Shown here: positions 38,031 to 47,092 of the stretch, piece after piece | Numbering within the stretch: the first letter of the stretch is position 1 | Layout: every line of letters starts with the position of its first letter | NCBI GenBank assembly: GCA_016432725.1 | Contig: JACJDG010000003.1 | Location: 186,001 to 250,000, forward strand | Length of the DNA: 64,000 bases | Origin: Streptomyces sp. DHE7-1 | GTDB lineage: Bacteria > Actinomycetota > Actinomycetes > Streptomycetales > Streptomycetaceae | Direction of reading: 5' to 3' | Notes under the pieces: generated by a model | Told to the model about the DNA's origin: nothing | Database searches by the model: none | What the model saw: only the letters and a program-made list of their open reading frames with translations | Position numbers and translations under genes: made by a program

Positions 38031-38555
38031 GTGGGTTCTGTCAAGGTGTGCTTCGTGGAGGAGCTGGTGGAGCGTGTCGACTGTCAAGATCGTGTCCTGG
38101 GGGTGGTCACCCGTCGGCAGGCCATCCGGGAGGGCTGGCTGCATCGAATCGCCTCGTCGGTGTGTCGTGACGAGCGTGGCCGGGTCCTTGTCCACCGGCG
38201 GTCGGAGCATCTGTCGCGCTTCCCCGGCCTCTATGAGGTCGTGATCGGTGGCGCCGTAGGTCTCGGCGAGTCCTATGAACAGGCTGCCGGGCGGGAGCTG
38301 GCCGAAGAGCTGGGTGTTCGTGGTCTGCCGCGCTTGCTGTTCACGTTCATCAACCGCAGCGGCTTGAGTCCTCACTGGCTCGGCGTGCATGAAGTCGTGA
38401 TTCCGAACGCTCTGACCCCTGGTCCCGACGAGGTCGCCTGGCATGGCTGGCTGACCGAGTCGGAGCTTCACTCAGCCCTGGCGGAGTGGCGCTTCACTCC
38501 CGACAGCCACGAAGCCTTCAGCCGCTATCTTGCTTTCCAGACCGCGCAGTTCTGA
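38031..38555 (+). CDS. NUDIX hydrolase
   Basis: About 174 residues from GTG 38031, though GTG 38040 or an upstream ATG at 37968 are possible, because no clear ribosome site is seen. The NUDIX box is GGAVGLGESYEQAAGRELAE followed by ELGV, with the metal-binding Glu residues (RELAEEL) in place. The preceding segment VDCQDRVLGVVTRRQAIREG and the HRIASSVCRDERGRVLVHRR strand resemble isopentenyl-diphosphate-isomerase-like and other broad NUDIX enzymes. It hydrolyses a nucleoside-diphosphate-linked compound of unknown identity. Confidence 0.88.
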   Translation: MGSVKVCFVEELVERVDCQDRVLGVVTRRQAIREGWLHRIASSVCRDERGRVLVHRRSEHLSRFPGLYEVVIGGAVGLGESYEQAAGRELAEELGVRGLPRLLFTFINRSGLSPHWLGVHEVVIPNALTPGPDEVAWHGWLTESELHSALAEWRFTPDSHEAFSRYLAFQTAQF

Positions 38556-38946
38556 TTCTCGGCCTCTTCTGTCGATCGGGCCCGAGAGCCAGGTCACTAT
38601 TGTTCGGCGAGGGCGGGGGCGAGGGCGCGGGTGGTCGGGAGGCGGGTCATATCCGCGGCTCGGTCGCCCGTCCTTGAAGCAGGTCAGGGCTGCTCACAGC
38701 AGCAGCGAGCATCGGGGCGGGCAACGTCAGGTCGTGGGCGCGGCATCAAGGGTTCGGAAGGCTGCCAAGTGGCCCTTTTCTGAGAGCACTTACGACGTTC
38801 CTCTACACGAAGGTACAACCCTTCGGCCCCATGATCCGTCTCCTGTTCGCACACCCCATGCACCACCGGCAACGCACCCCGCGTGGGCTTAGATCTCCGC
38901 AGCCTGAGCCCACCGGATCCGTGACTCCCAAGGAGCCCCGACACCC
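38556..38946. other. Intergenic stretch before the FG-GAP gene
   Basis: I see no gene here. A weak inverted repeat (TCTCGG and CCGAGA) just after the NUDIX stop could help termination. The rest should hold the promoter of the secreted protein. Confidence 0.4.
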
Positions 38947-40302
38947 ATGCCCGTCCGCACAACGGCCACGCTCGCCACCATTCTGGTAGCGGGTCTCATC
39001 CCCCTCTCTCTGCCCGTCGCGGCAGCGAGCGCCGCGCCCGCGAAGTACGGCGACGACTTCAACGGCGACGGCTACCGCGACTACGCATACTCGAGCTTCA
39101 GCGCCAGAGGAGGCGGTGGCGTCGCTGTGGTCTTCGGAACCGCGACCGGGCCCGGCCCCACAAAGCAGCGCATTACCCAGTCGAGCCCCGGCGTGCCCGG
39201 CTCCGACGAGGCCGACGACATGTTCGGCGAGGTACGGGCCGCCGCGGACTTCGACGGCGACGGGTACGGCGACCTTGCGGTGGCAGCGACCGGCGAGAAC
39301 AGCTCTCAGGGTGCCGTGACGATTCTGTGGGGTTCCGCCTCTGGCCTGTCCACGGGCACGGCCCTCCCGAACAAGAACCCGGGCCGGAACAACTACATGG
39401 GCGAGGATCTGGCGACCGGCGACTTCAACGGGGACGGCAAGCAGGACCTGGCCGTCATCAACGAAGCCATGACCTACGTCTACCGGGGCCCGATCAAACG
39501 CTCCGGCACCACCGGCACGGTGACCAAGCTGGACAAGACGACGTCGTTCTACGCCTCGGCCCTGATCTCCGGCAAGGTCAACGGCGACAAGAAGACCGAC
39601 CTCGCGATCATCGGTGACGTAGTGAGCCCCGAATACATCGCCTCCGACGTCTGGTTCATCAAGGGTGGCGCGAGCTCGCTCACCCCGGGCAACAGCCTCC
39701 GCCTGGAGTCGCAGTCCGGCAACGGGGGCAGCTCAGAGCGCGGCGGCGACGGGGTCATCGCCGACTTCGACAAGGACGGCTACGGCGACATCGCCGTCGG
39801 AACATCCCTCTACTCGAAGCACAAGGGCCGGGTCAGCGTCTGGTACGGCTCGGCCGGCGGCCCGTCCCGAAGCACCCGCCTCACCCAGTCGACCAGCGGC
39901 GTCGCCGGATCCCCGGAAAATTACGACGGCTTCGGCTCATCCGTATCGGCGGGCGACGTCAACGGCGACGGCTATGCGGACCTCGCAGTTGGCGTGCCGG
40001 GCGAGGAGATCGACGGCAAGGACTACGCGGGCGGCGTGCATGTCTTCAAGGGACGGGCGGGCGGCCTGTCCGGTGCCGGTTCGCAGTGGTTCGCCCGCAA
40101 CACCCCCGGCGTACCGGGTCCGTTGACAACCGATGACCAGTTCGGCGGCCTGGTAAGGCTGCGCGACACGGACGGCGACGGAACGGCTGACCTGTACGTG
40201 AGCGCTACCGATTCTCTGCGGCTGCCCGGGTCAGCCAGCGGTATCACCACGGTGGGCGCGACGGAATACAGCGCGGCGCCCATCGACAGCTTCCTGGACT
40301 GA
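38947..40302 (+). CDS. Secreted FG-GAP (integrin-like beta-propeller) protein
   Basis: A 451-residue exported protein with a signal peptide (TTATLATILVAGLIPLSLPV followed by AAASAAPA). The mature part has about seven FG-GAP blades, each with a calcium loop of the form DxNxDG: DFNGDGYRDYAY, DFDGDGYGDLAV, DFNGDGKQDLAV, DFDKDGYGDIAV, DVNGDGYADLAV and DTDGDGTADLYV. The third-to-fourth blade has a weaker loop (KVNGDKKTDLAI). These repeats normally fold into a calcium-stabilised seven-bladed propeller that binds proteins or sugars. No catalytic domain is attached. It is a common Streptomyces secreted protein whose role is unknown. Confidence 0.92.
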   Translation: MPVRTTATLATILVAGLIPLSLPVAAASAAPAKYGDDFNGDGYRDYAYSSFSARGGGGVAVVFGTATGPGPTKQRITQSSPGVPGSDEADDMFGEVRAAADFDGDGYGDLAVAATGENSSQGAVTILWGSASGLSTGTALPNKNPGRNNYMGEDLATGDFNGDGKQDLAVINEAMTYVYRGPIKRSGTTGTVTKLDKTTSFYASALISGKVNGDKKTDLAIIGDVVSPEYIASDVWFIKGGASSLTPGNSLRLESQSGNGGSSERGGDGVIADFDKDGYGDIAVGTSLYSKHKGRVSVWYGSAGGPSRSTRLTQSTSGVAGSPENYDGFGSSVSAGDVNGDGYADLAVGVPGEEIDGKDYAGGVHVFKGRAGGLSGAGSQWFARNTPGVPGPLTTDDQFGGLVRLRDTDGDGTADLYVSATDSLRLPGSASGITTVGATEYSAAPIDSFLD

Positions 40303-40770
40303 CCCCCGGAGACAAGTAGGGGCCCGTTTTGAACCCCCTCGTCCGCAGGAAGCGGGCGCAGCACCGGTCGGTGCGCGCGAAGCGTGCGTGCCGGCCGCTG
40401 GAGGACAGGTAGGGGCCGACGCCCCTTCCCTTCAATGCTGCGCACACAGGATGGACGAGTGGGGACAGCGGCGGCACCACCGATGCCCCGGGCCGACCGT
40501 CTTGGGTCCCGATGCTCCGGTGCGCCGCACGGGTGCCCGGGAGACTTCTACGCCTCCGCATACGCTGTGTGAGAGACGTCAGCGACGGTCCCGTCTCATA
40601 CAGGGTGACGCTGTGCCTCAGAGTCCTGATCAGCTGTCTCTGCCGCCCCACCATCGACTTGGCAGTCGGCGACTTCCACCACGCGTGCGGTGCGCCGGCG
40701 CCTTCCGACCGGGCACCGCTGACGAGGAGGTGCCCGGTCGCCCCGTTCGCAGGTGCGGTCGGCGCCCGTG
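40303..40770. other. Gene-free stretch between the FG-GAP and MFS genes
   Basis: No credible frame is present. A short motif ACA(A/G)GTAGGGGCC is repeated at about 40312 and 40405, and AGGGGC/GCCCCT near 40411-40427 forms a weak stem. The convergent genes leave this as a terminator region. Confidence 0.4.
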
Positions 40771-42483
40771 TCAGTGTCCGCCGGACTCCTCGGGGCGCGC
40801 GTGGCGCGGCAGGAGAAAGGAGAGGAGGAAGGTCAGCGCGAGCATGCCGTCGACGATCCACAGCACCGTCTTCATGACCGATCCGAAACCGCCCTTGAAG
40901 GCCGAGGTCGCGGTGGCTTGCAGGGCCGCGGGTATCCGGGTGCCGGCCTCGGGCGAGGTCACCGCGGACCGTGTGTCCTTCTCCAGGCGCGCGCAGGACG
41001 CCGGGGTGGCGGCGGGGTCCTTGGCCACTGCGCGGTCCGAGGCACACTCGCGCAGGTCCGCCACGACACGATCCCGTGCGGCGGGCGCGACGTGGGCGGC
41101 GGCCAGCTGCCCACGCAGACCGTCCGAGCGGTGGTCGACGGCGGTGGCGATCCCGCCACCCAGCAGACCGAAGAACACGGTGCCGAGGATGGCCACGCCG
41201 AAGGCGCCTCCGAGCTGCTGCATCGCGGTCATCGTGCCGGACGCCGAACCCGTCTCGTGCTGCTCGACACTGGCCAGCACGATGTCGAAGAACGGAGCCA
41301 TGAGCAGGCCCATGCCGATGCCGGTGACGAGCAGGGACGGCAGCAGCTGCCAGGGTCCGACGCCGCTGCCCACCATGTCGAGGGTCAGCCACACACCGAA
41401 TACGCCGACCGCCATGACGATGGTGCCCGCCTGGAGTACGGCACGTCCGAACCGTGCGACACCCTGCGCGATCCCGAACCCGACGATCATGCCGCCGGAC
41501 CAGGGCACCATGACCAGACCCGCCTTGAGCGGCGAATAGCCGAGACCTATCTGGGTGTAGAGATTGAAGACCAGCATGAAGCCCTGCATGGTCGAGAAGA
41601 AGACCAGTCCGAGGACCATGCCGCCGCTGAACCCGCGCTTGCGGAAGAGGCTCGGGACGACCAGCGGGTCAAGACCGGCGCTGCTGCGGCGCGACTCGTA
41701 ACCGGCGAAGACCGCGAAGACGACGACGGAGGCGCCCATCATCACGAACGTCCACACGGGCCAGTCGTACTCGCGGCCCTGGACCAGCGGGAAGATGATG
41801 AGCAGCGCAGCCAGCGAGACCAGGAGCATGCCGGGGATGTCGAGGCGGGGCTTGCTCTCGGAGCGGCCCCGGGGCAGGTAGCGCACCGCACCGAGGAAGG
41901 CCGCGGCGCCCAGCGGCAGGTTGATCAGGAAGATCATCCGCCAGCCGGTGCCGAAGTAGTCGGCGTCCACGAGCCAGCCCGCCAGGATGGGCCCGCACAC
42001 CGCGGACAGCCCCATGATCGGACCGAACATCCCGAAGGCCTTCTGCGACTCCTTGGGCGGGAACATCTCCTTGATCATGCCGAGACCCTGGGGCAGCATC
42101 ACCGCGCCGAACAGGCCCTGCACGACGCGGGCGCCTATCAGCATCTCGGGTGACACGGACACCGCGCACAGCAGCGAGCCCACGGTGAAGCCGGCGGCGC
42201 CCACCAGGAACATCGTGCGCCGTCCATGTATGTCCCCGAGCCGGCCACCGGTGACGAGCCCGACGGCCATCGACAGCGTGTAGGCGGCGGCGAGCCACTG
42301 CAGGGTGGAGGCCCCGCCGCCGAGGTCGGCCCGCATGGAGGGCCCAGCGATGTTCGTGACGACGGCGTCGAGGAGGTCCATTACCTCCGCCGCGAGGATC
42401 ACGAAGAGCGCAGCCCAGCGCCACCGGTAGGGCGCGGGCGAGTCGGTGGGCGTCTCCGTGGACGCGACACCGGTGCTGGACAT
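40771..42483 (-). CDS. MFS multidrug-type exporter (DHA2 family)
   Basis: A 570-residue transporter with about 14 helices, the layout of DHA2 drug:proton antiporters. The conserved motif A is GGRLGDIHGRRTMFLVG, motif C is FGMFGPIMGLSAVCGPILAG and the first helix carries MDLLDAVVTNIAGPSM with the typical D1 Asp. An extended periplasmic-side insertion near the end (SDGLRGQLAAAHVAPAAR) is normal for the group. GAGGAG precedes the ATG at 42483. It is divergent from a TetR repressor, the classic arrangement for drug-induced efflux. It probably protects against a toxic small molecule that the TetR protein senses. Confidence 0.93.
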   Translation of the reverse strand: MSSTGVASTETPTDSPAPYRWRWAALFVILAAEVMDLLDAVVTNIAGPSMRADLGGGASTLQWLAAAYTLSMAVGLVTGGRLGDIHGRRTMFLVGAAGFTVGSLLCAVSVSPEMLIGARVVQGLFGAVMLPQGLGMIKEMFPPKESQKAFGMFGPIMGLSAVCGPILAGWLVDADYFGTGWRMIFLINLPLGAAAFLGAVRYLPRGRSESKPRLDIPGMLLVSLAALLIIFPLVQGREYDWPVWTFVMMGASVVVFAVFAGYESRRSSAGLDPLVVPSLFRKRGFSGGMVLGLVFFSTMQGFMLVFNLYTQIGLGYSPLKAGLVMVPWSGGMIVGFGIAQGVARFGRAVLQAGTIVMAVGVFGVWLTLDMVGSGVGPWQLLPSLLVTGIGMGLLMAPFFDIVLASVEQHETGSASGTMTAMQQLGGAFGVAILGTVFFGLLGGGIATAVDHRSDGLRGQLAAAHVAPAARDRVVADLRECASDRAVAKDPAATPASCARLEKDTRSAVTSPEAGTRIPAALQATATSAFKGGFGSVMKTVLWIVDGMLALTFLLSFLLPRHARPEESGGH

Positions 42484-42557
42484 CGGAACTCCTCGCATTG
42501 GAGTGCGCACCGCGGAGACAGTCCGCGAGGCGCGCGGGAATGGATGGACGGACATAA

Positions 42558-42709
42558 TGAACGGTGTTCACCGTAGCAGAACAGTGCTCATTGAGAGAAC
42601 GCTGTTCATCAAGATATAGCGCAATCTACCCATGCCGCACAAGATATATCGCGTCTCGGGCTGATGAGCGCCTGGAGAACGCCACTCACCGGCGGAGAAC
42701 ACTGTTCTC
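42558..42709. promoter_or_regulatory. Four operator-like dyads in the MFS-tetR divergent region
   Basis: Four copies of the GAAC...GTTC dyad are present: TGAACGGTGTTCA at 42558-42570, AGAACAGTGCTCA at 42578-42590, AGAACGCTGTTCA at 42596-42608 and the perfect GAGAACACTGTTCTC at 42695-42709. Three sit near the MFS start and one 20 bases before tetR. Between them is a direct repeat AAGATATA followed by (G/T)CGC, at 42611 and 42651. Confidence 0.75.
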
Positions 42710-42729
42710 TCAAGGCCTAGACTGAGCGC

Positions 42730-43521
42730 ATGACAGACGCGGCAGCCGACAGCCCAGCAACCCCACCGCCGTCTCCGTGGGAGCGGGAGCGTCCCGCCCG
42801 TCCCCAAGCCGCGCCCGCGCGCACACCGCTGTCCCGCGACCGCGTCGTCGAGGCCGCCTTCACCGTGCTTGACCGGCAGGGACTCGACGGGCTGTCGATG
42901 CGTCAGGTGGCCGCCGAACTGGGCGTGACCGTCTCCGCCCTCTACGCTCACGTCAACTCCAAGGACGACCTCCTGGAGCTGATGTACACACGTCTTTTCG
43001 ACGGCTTCGAGATGCCCGCGGCAGATCCGGACCGGTGGCAGGAGCAGCTGCTGGACTACGCGCGGGCCGGCAGACAGCGCCTGCTGTCCCATCGCGACAT
43101 GGCCCGCATCTCCATGGCCCACGTCCCCTTCACCGCCGAACTGCTGCCACACGTCGAGGGGTTGCTCGCCATATTCCGCACGGCGGGCCTGCCCGACCGT
43201 ATCGCGGCGGAGGCGGGTGACCTGATCTCCACGTACATCGACGGGTTCGTCCTGGAGGAGGGCATGTGGCAGGACCGCGCCGCTCAGCAGGGCGGCGACG
43301 CCTCATCCCTGGCCCGCCCCGACTGGCGCGAGATGGCCGACGAGATGCAGAACTACTTTGCGACCCTGCCCGAGGCCGACTTCCCGCACCTGCGCGCTCT
43401 GTCCGGACTCATGGTGACGGACTCCTCCGACGAGCGCTTCGACATCGGCCTGCAGATCATCCTGCGCGGCCTGGCGAGCTACCTGCCGGACCGGACGGAC
43501 CACGCGAGCCCGGAGGACTGA
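42730..43521 (+). CDS. TetR-family repressor of the MFS exporter
   Basis: A 263-residue repressor with a long Pro-rich N-terminal tail. The helix-turn-helix is RVVEAAFTVLDRQGLDGLSM, RQVAAELGVTVSALYAHV and NSKDDLLELMY, where VTVSALYAHV is the recognition helix. The C-terminal domain contains the TetR_C segments ISMAHVPFTAELLPHVEGLL and YIDGFVLEEGMW, typical of the subclass linked to tetracycline-like efflux pumps. It is divergent from the DHA2 exporter; four dyads lie between them. It very likely represses both genes until a drug-like ligand binds. Confidence 0.93.
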   Translation: MTDAAADSPATPPPSPWERERPARPQAAPARTPLSRDRVVEAAFTVLDRQGLDGLSMRQVAAELGVTVSALYAHVNSKDDLLELMYTRLFDGFEMPAADPDRWQEQLLDYARAGRQRLLSHRDMARISMAHVPFTAELLPHVEGLLAIFRTAGLPDRIAAEAGDLISTYIDGFVLEEGMWQDRAAQQGGDASSLARPDWREMADEMQNYFATLPEADFPHLRALSGLMVTDSSDERFDIGLQIILRGLASYLPDRTDHASPED

Positions 43522-43724
43522 CCGTCTCCGCAGCCCCGTCGGAAGTCAGCGGCGAGCGTTGACGCCAACCAGCAGTACGGCTCCGTCGTCGTCGGCGCTC
43601 CCGTGTGGCTCGTCGGGCGCGCCACCTGGGTGGAGTTCGTCAGGGGGATGGTGGGGTGAACCCCAAGGCGTTTCAGGTTGTTGCCCGGATGGGGCGCGCC
43701 CTTGAGATCCGCGAGTCTCGTCGT

Positions 43725-45214
43725 ATGACGCAGCGCACCCACACCATCCGCAACGTCGCCATCGTCGGCGTCTCCACCGCTCTTCTCGCCGTTACCGCAC
43801 CCCTGACCGCCTCCGTGGCCTCGAGTCGCTCCGAGGGCCTCGCCTGGACCGCCTGCGAGGGCTCCGGCATCGACCCCCGTCAGCAGTGTGCCACCCTCCA
43901 GGTCCCCATGGACTACGCCGACCCCGACAGTCCCCTCATCGACATCGCCGTCTCTCGGATCCCGAGCGAGAATCCCGATGCCCGGCGCGGCACCCTGTTG
44001 CTGATCCCCGGCGGGCCGGGCGGCTCAAGCCTGAACGACCCCTCGGGGAAGGGGCAGAAGCTCCCCCAGGACGTTCGGGACGCGTACGACCTGGTCGGCT
44101 TCGCGCCACGCGGGCTCGCCCCGTCCACACCCTTCGGCTGCGGGCTGGACCACGGCGACCTCGCCGCCTCCAAGCTCCGCCCTGGCCCGCCGTCGACGGC
44201 TCGGTGGACGGGAACATGGCCACCGCCCGCCGCATGGCGGAGGCCTGTGCTGCGAACGGCGGTGAACTGATCCGGCACCTCAGCACCGCCAACGAGGCCC
44301 GCGACATCGACCGCCTCCGCACCGCGCTCGGCGAGCGCAAGCTCTCCGCGTGGGGCGTGTCGTACGGGACGTATGTCGGCGCCGTGTACGCGCAGCTGTT
44401 CCCGCACCGCACCGACCGCATCGTGTTGGACAGCAACGACAACCCCGACCCCACCCGCGTCGCCCGTGCCTGGCTGGCCGGGCACGAGCAGGGCGTGGAG
44501 GACACCTTCCCCGACTTCGCCGCTTGGGCGTCGAAGTCGGACAACCCGGACCGCGTCGCGAGCAGGGCCGCCGACGTCCGGCCGCTGTTCCTGCGGCTGG
44601 CCGCCGGGCTCGACCGGGAACCCCTCCCCTGGCCCGGCGCCAACCCGGAGGAACTGAGCGGCAACGTCCTGCGCCAGACCATGCTCGACAGCCTCTACTC
44701 CCCCAACCGCTATCCCACACTCGCCAAGCTGATGCGGGCCGCGCAGCAGGGCACCGTGCCTCCGGCGCCTGCGGCACCACCCGAGGCCGTCCTTCAGAAC
44801 GTCGCCGCCGTCGGCGCCGGCACGCTGTGCAACGACATCGCGTGGCCCACGTCGAAGGCCGTGTACGAGAAGGACGTCGCCGAGAGCCGCGCCAAGTACC
44901 CGCTCACCGCCGGCATGCCACGCAACGCGATGCCGTGCGCCGCCTGGCCGTATCCGCCGCGTGAGGCACCGGTCAGGATCACTGACCGGGGGCCGTCCAA
45001 CATCCTGCTCGTCCAGAACGAGCGGGACGTAGCGACCCCGCTCAGCGGCGCCCGGAAGCTCCGGGAGGCGTTCGGCCGGCGCGCGGTCATGGTGACGGTG
45101 AACTCCACCGGGCACGACGCTTACCTGGCCAACGGCAACGCTTGCGGCGACCGCACGGTCTCCCGCTTCCTGGCGACGGGGCAGCGGCCGGGCGCGGACG
45201 CCTACTGCGCCTGA
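43725..45214 (+). CDS. Secreted tripeptidyl-aminopeptidase-like hydrolase (frameshift in sequence)
   Basis: About 496 residues after repair. The signal peptide (VAIVGVSTALLAVTAPLTAS) is followed by the hydrolase body: LAWTACEGSGIDPRQQCATL, LLLIPGGPGGSSLNDPSG, YDLVGFAPRGLAPSTPFGC and the nucleophile Ser in LSAWGVSYGTYVGAVYAQLF. The Asp is in LVQNERDVATPLSGARKL and the His in VNSTGHDAYLANGNAC. One C is missing at 44180-44182; adding it gives LRPWPAVDGSVDGNMATARR. The second conserved motif reads GFAPRG instead of the usual GFDPRG, a mild oddity. It should trim N-terminal peptides from secreted proteins. Confidence 0.88.
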
Positions 45215-45442
45215 CGGTCGCTCGACTTCACCGGCTCCGACTCGGCGGACGGGATGGTTAGGCCGTAGCAGACCCGCTGTGCGGCTTCACGTCATCCTCC
45301 GCGCACGACCTGGCTTGCTTCTGGCACGACCTAGTCTGCTGAAGTAACGAGGGGTTCTTCATATTCACCCAAAGTTGCCAACAACTTGCGCAAATTGGCG
45401 GGCGATGGGCTTGAACGACTTGCACCGAATTGGAGCCGTATC

Positions 45443-45467
45443 GCCCCGCAGCGCGTGGCTGCGGGGC
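45443..45467 (-). terminator. 10-bp hairpin after the small secreted gene
   Basis: GCCCCGCAGC pairs perfectly with GCTGCGGGGC around a 5-base loop. It lies 12 bases past the stop codon of the minus-strand gene. Confidence 0.8.
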
Positions 45468-45479
45468 GCATAGTGGGGC

Positions 45480-45668
45480 CTAGTCGACCATCTGCCCGTC
45501 GAACATACCGCCGCTGCAGGTGTTGGTCGCCCAATTGACCGTTCCGCCGCCCTGCTCGCACTCACCTGGGGTGAGGCTGGCGGCGGTGGCGGTGGCGGCG
45601 CCTGTGAGGCCGAGTCCGGCGAGGGCTGCCGTGGCGATGACGGCGGCGAGGATTCGTCGAATGCGCAT
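45480..45668 (-). CDS. Small secreted protein with two cysteines
   Basis: A 62-residue protein: a signal peptide (RRILAAVIATAALAGLGL followed by TGAATATAAS) and a short mature part, SLTPGECEQGGGTVNWATNT followed by CSGGMFDGQMVD. The two Cys can form one disulfide. Such small one-disulfide secreted proteins are common in Streptomyces and have no proven role. AAAGGCG before the ATG is the likely ribosome site. A strong terminator lies right after the gene, supporting it as a real transcription unit. Confidence 0.8.
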   Translation of the reverse strand: MRIRRILAAVIATAALAGLGLTGAATATAASLTPGECEQGGGTVNWATNTCSGGMFDGQMVD

Positions 45669-45882
45669 TTGGTTCGCCTTTCACGGATTGCCTCGGTTGG
45701 GACACTTCTCAATCAATTGTTCATCCATGTGGGCGACACGTCATGTCGGGCCGTTCGGGTGACACCGAAGTCGGGCGCGGGGCGGTCACGCGACCCGTCA
45801 GACAGGCCCGAGTGGGCGGTGCTGCGCGTGGCCACCTCGCGGTTTCTTTGATAGGAGATCGCCAGTCCATGGGGCACAAATG

Positions 45883-45908
45883 CATCAACTGAACATGTTC
45901 AGTTGATG
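45883..45908. repeat. Perfect 26-bp palindrome
   Basis: The 13-base arm CATCAACTGAACA is followed directly by its exact reverse complement, so all 26 positions pair with no spacer. The core TGAACATGTTCA is typical of TetR-like or similar dimer-binding sites. No regulator gene lies beside it. It could also fold as a hairpin only with a strained loop, so protein binding is more likely. Confidence 0.75.
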
Positions 45909-46126
45909 ACTCACGCGGAGGAGCCTGGGCTGTCCTCTCCCCGCCCGGGCCGCCCGGCCCGTTTGCGGGTACCAGGCGCTCAGCCAGTCGTCCGTCTCAC
46001 TACATGCCACCCTCGACCGTCTCGAAGGTGGGCCGCTCGAAGAGGTCCGGCGCCCACAACTCCTGGCTCGCCGTACGCAGCTGGTCCGCGGCGTCGCGCA
46101 CCGCCGACCTGAGCCCGTAGGTCGAG

Positions 46127-46174
46127 CGAGAGAGTCCGTGGACGCACGATCGAGAGAGTCCGTAGAAGCACGAT
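46127..46174 (+). repeat. Two-copy 24-bp tandem repeat
   Basis: The unit CGAGAGAGTCCGT(G/A)GA(C/A)GCACGAT occurs twice in direct tandem (46127-46150 and 46151-46174) and the copies differ at two positions. A short tandem duplication by replication slippage is the simplest explanation; no protein is encoded. Confidence 0.8.
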
Positions 46175-46311
46175 GTCGGGGATTGCGCCATGGTGGCTGC
46201 CTGAAGTCTCGTAGCCAATCACCTACCCAGGGCAGGACTCGACCGAGGCGAGAGCCGGCCGGCGAGCTAATCGTGTTGACCGCCCCCAGCAGGCAGTGCT
46301 GGAGTCGGCAC

Positions 46312-47052
46312 GTGGACAGCATTCCCGCCAACCGGCGGCTCTGGAACCAGATCAGCAGCGCCTACCAGCACGAGCACGACCCGCAAATCGGCGCCGCACC
46401 CCGGCTGTGGGGTATGTACTCCATCCCCGACGCGCACCTGCAGGCCTTGGGCGACGTCACCGGCAAGCGCGTCCTCGAGCTCGGCTGCGGCGCCGGCCAG
46501 TGGTCCAGGGCGCTCGCCGCCGAGGGCGCCACCGTGGTCGGGCTCGACCTCTCCGAAGCCCAACTCGTCGCAGCGGCAGACGCGATGGGAGCAATTCGCT
46601 ATCCGCTGGTGCAAGGAGCCGCCGAACAGCTCCCCTTCGCCGCCGACAGCTTCGACCTGGTGTTCTGCGACTTCGGTGGGCTCAGTTGGGCGCCCCCGCA
46701 TTTGGCCGTGCCGCAGGCAGCACGCGTCTTGCGCAGAGGCGGGCGCCTGGTGTTCAACGTCGCCAGCCCATGGTTCGAAGCTTGCTACGACGAAGCCGCC
46801 AGCCGCGTGACCACGACGTTGCAGCAGGACTACTTCGGGCTGAACTCCATCGCCGAGGGCGACGGAGCGACCAGCTATCAGCTCACCTACGGTGGGTGGG
46901 TCAAGGTCTTGCGCGGCGCGGGGCTCATCATCGACGACCTCATCGAGCCGCGGCCCGACCTCGGAACAGCCAACGGCTACAACGAAACCGACCCACCCGA
47001 CTGGGCACACCGCTGGCCGGCGGAACTGCTGTGGGTAACACACAAAACGTAA
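46312..47052 (+). CDS. Class I SAM-dependent methyltransferase
   Basis: About 246 residues from a GTG with GGAG upstream; an earlier GTG at 46273 would add 13 residues. Motif I is KRVLELGCGAGQWSRALAAE, motif II VVGLDLSEAQLVAAADAM, then LPFAADSFDLVFCDFGGLSW and VLRRGGRLVFNVASPWF. The C-terminal part with TTTLQQDYFGLNSIAEGDG and VLRGAGLIIDDLIEPRPD matches a group of methyltransferases that act on small molecules. The substrate is unknown. It is convergent with the SUKH gene. It lies near the lanthipeptide locus, but not in its operon. Confidence 0.88.
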   Translation: MDSIPANRRLWNQISSAYQHEHDPQIGAAPRLWGMYSIPDAHLQALGDVTGKRVLELGCGAGQWSRALAAEGATVVGLDLSEAQLVAAADAMGAIRYPLVQGAAEQLPFAADSFDLVFCDFGGLSWAPPHLAVPQAARVLRRGGRLVFNVASPWFEACYDEAASRVTTTLQQDYFGLNSIAEGDGATSYQLTYGGWVKVLRGAGLIIDDLIEPRPDLGTANGYNETDPPDWAHRWPAELLWVTHKT

Positions 47053-47092
47053 GTTCCGTTGCACCCGGAGTCGGCAGGAGTCGGGAACGAAT

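Larger units (their letters stand above)
45669..46311. other. Regulatory or decayed stretch with palindrome and tandem repeat
   Basis: No convincing gene is present, although a short frame at 46000-46218 on the minus strand has some protein-like character (SAVRDAADQLRTASQELWAP). The stretch contains a perfect palindrome and a two-copy repeat, listed separately. AT-rich segments around 45700 could be the promoter of the small secreted gene. Confidence 0.4.

Noticed and set aside
40411..40427. Small stem as a terminator of the FG-GAP gene
   Set aside because: The stem is only six pairs and lies more than 100 bases after the stop codon, with no T-tract.
45883..45908. The palindrome as an SOS (LexA) box
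   Set aside because: Actinobacterial LexA sites have four bases between GAAC and GTTC. Here only two bases separate them.
46000..46218. Short minus-strand frame ending LFERPTFETVEGGM as a gene
   Set aside because: It runs across the tandem repeat, has no ribosome site and matches no family. I left it as possible decayed DNA.
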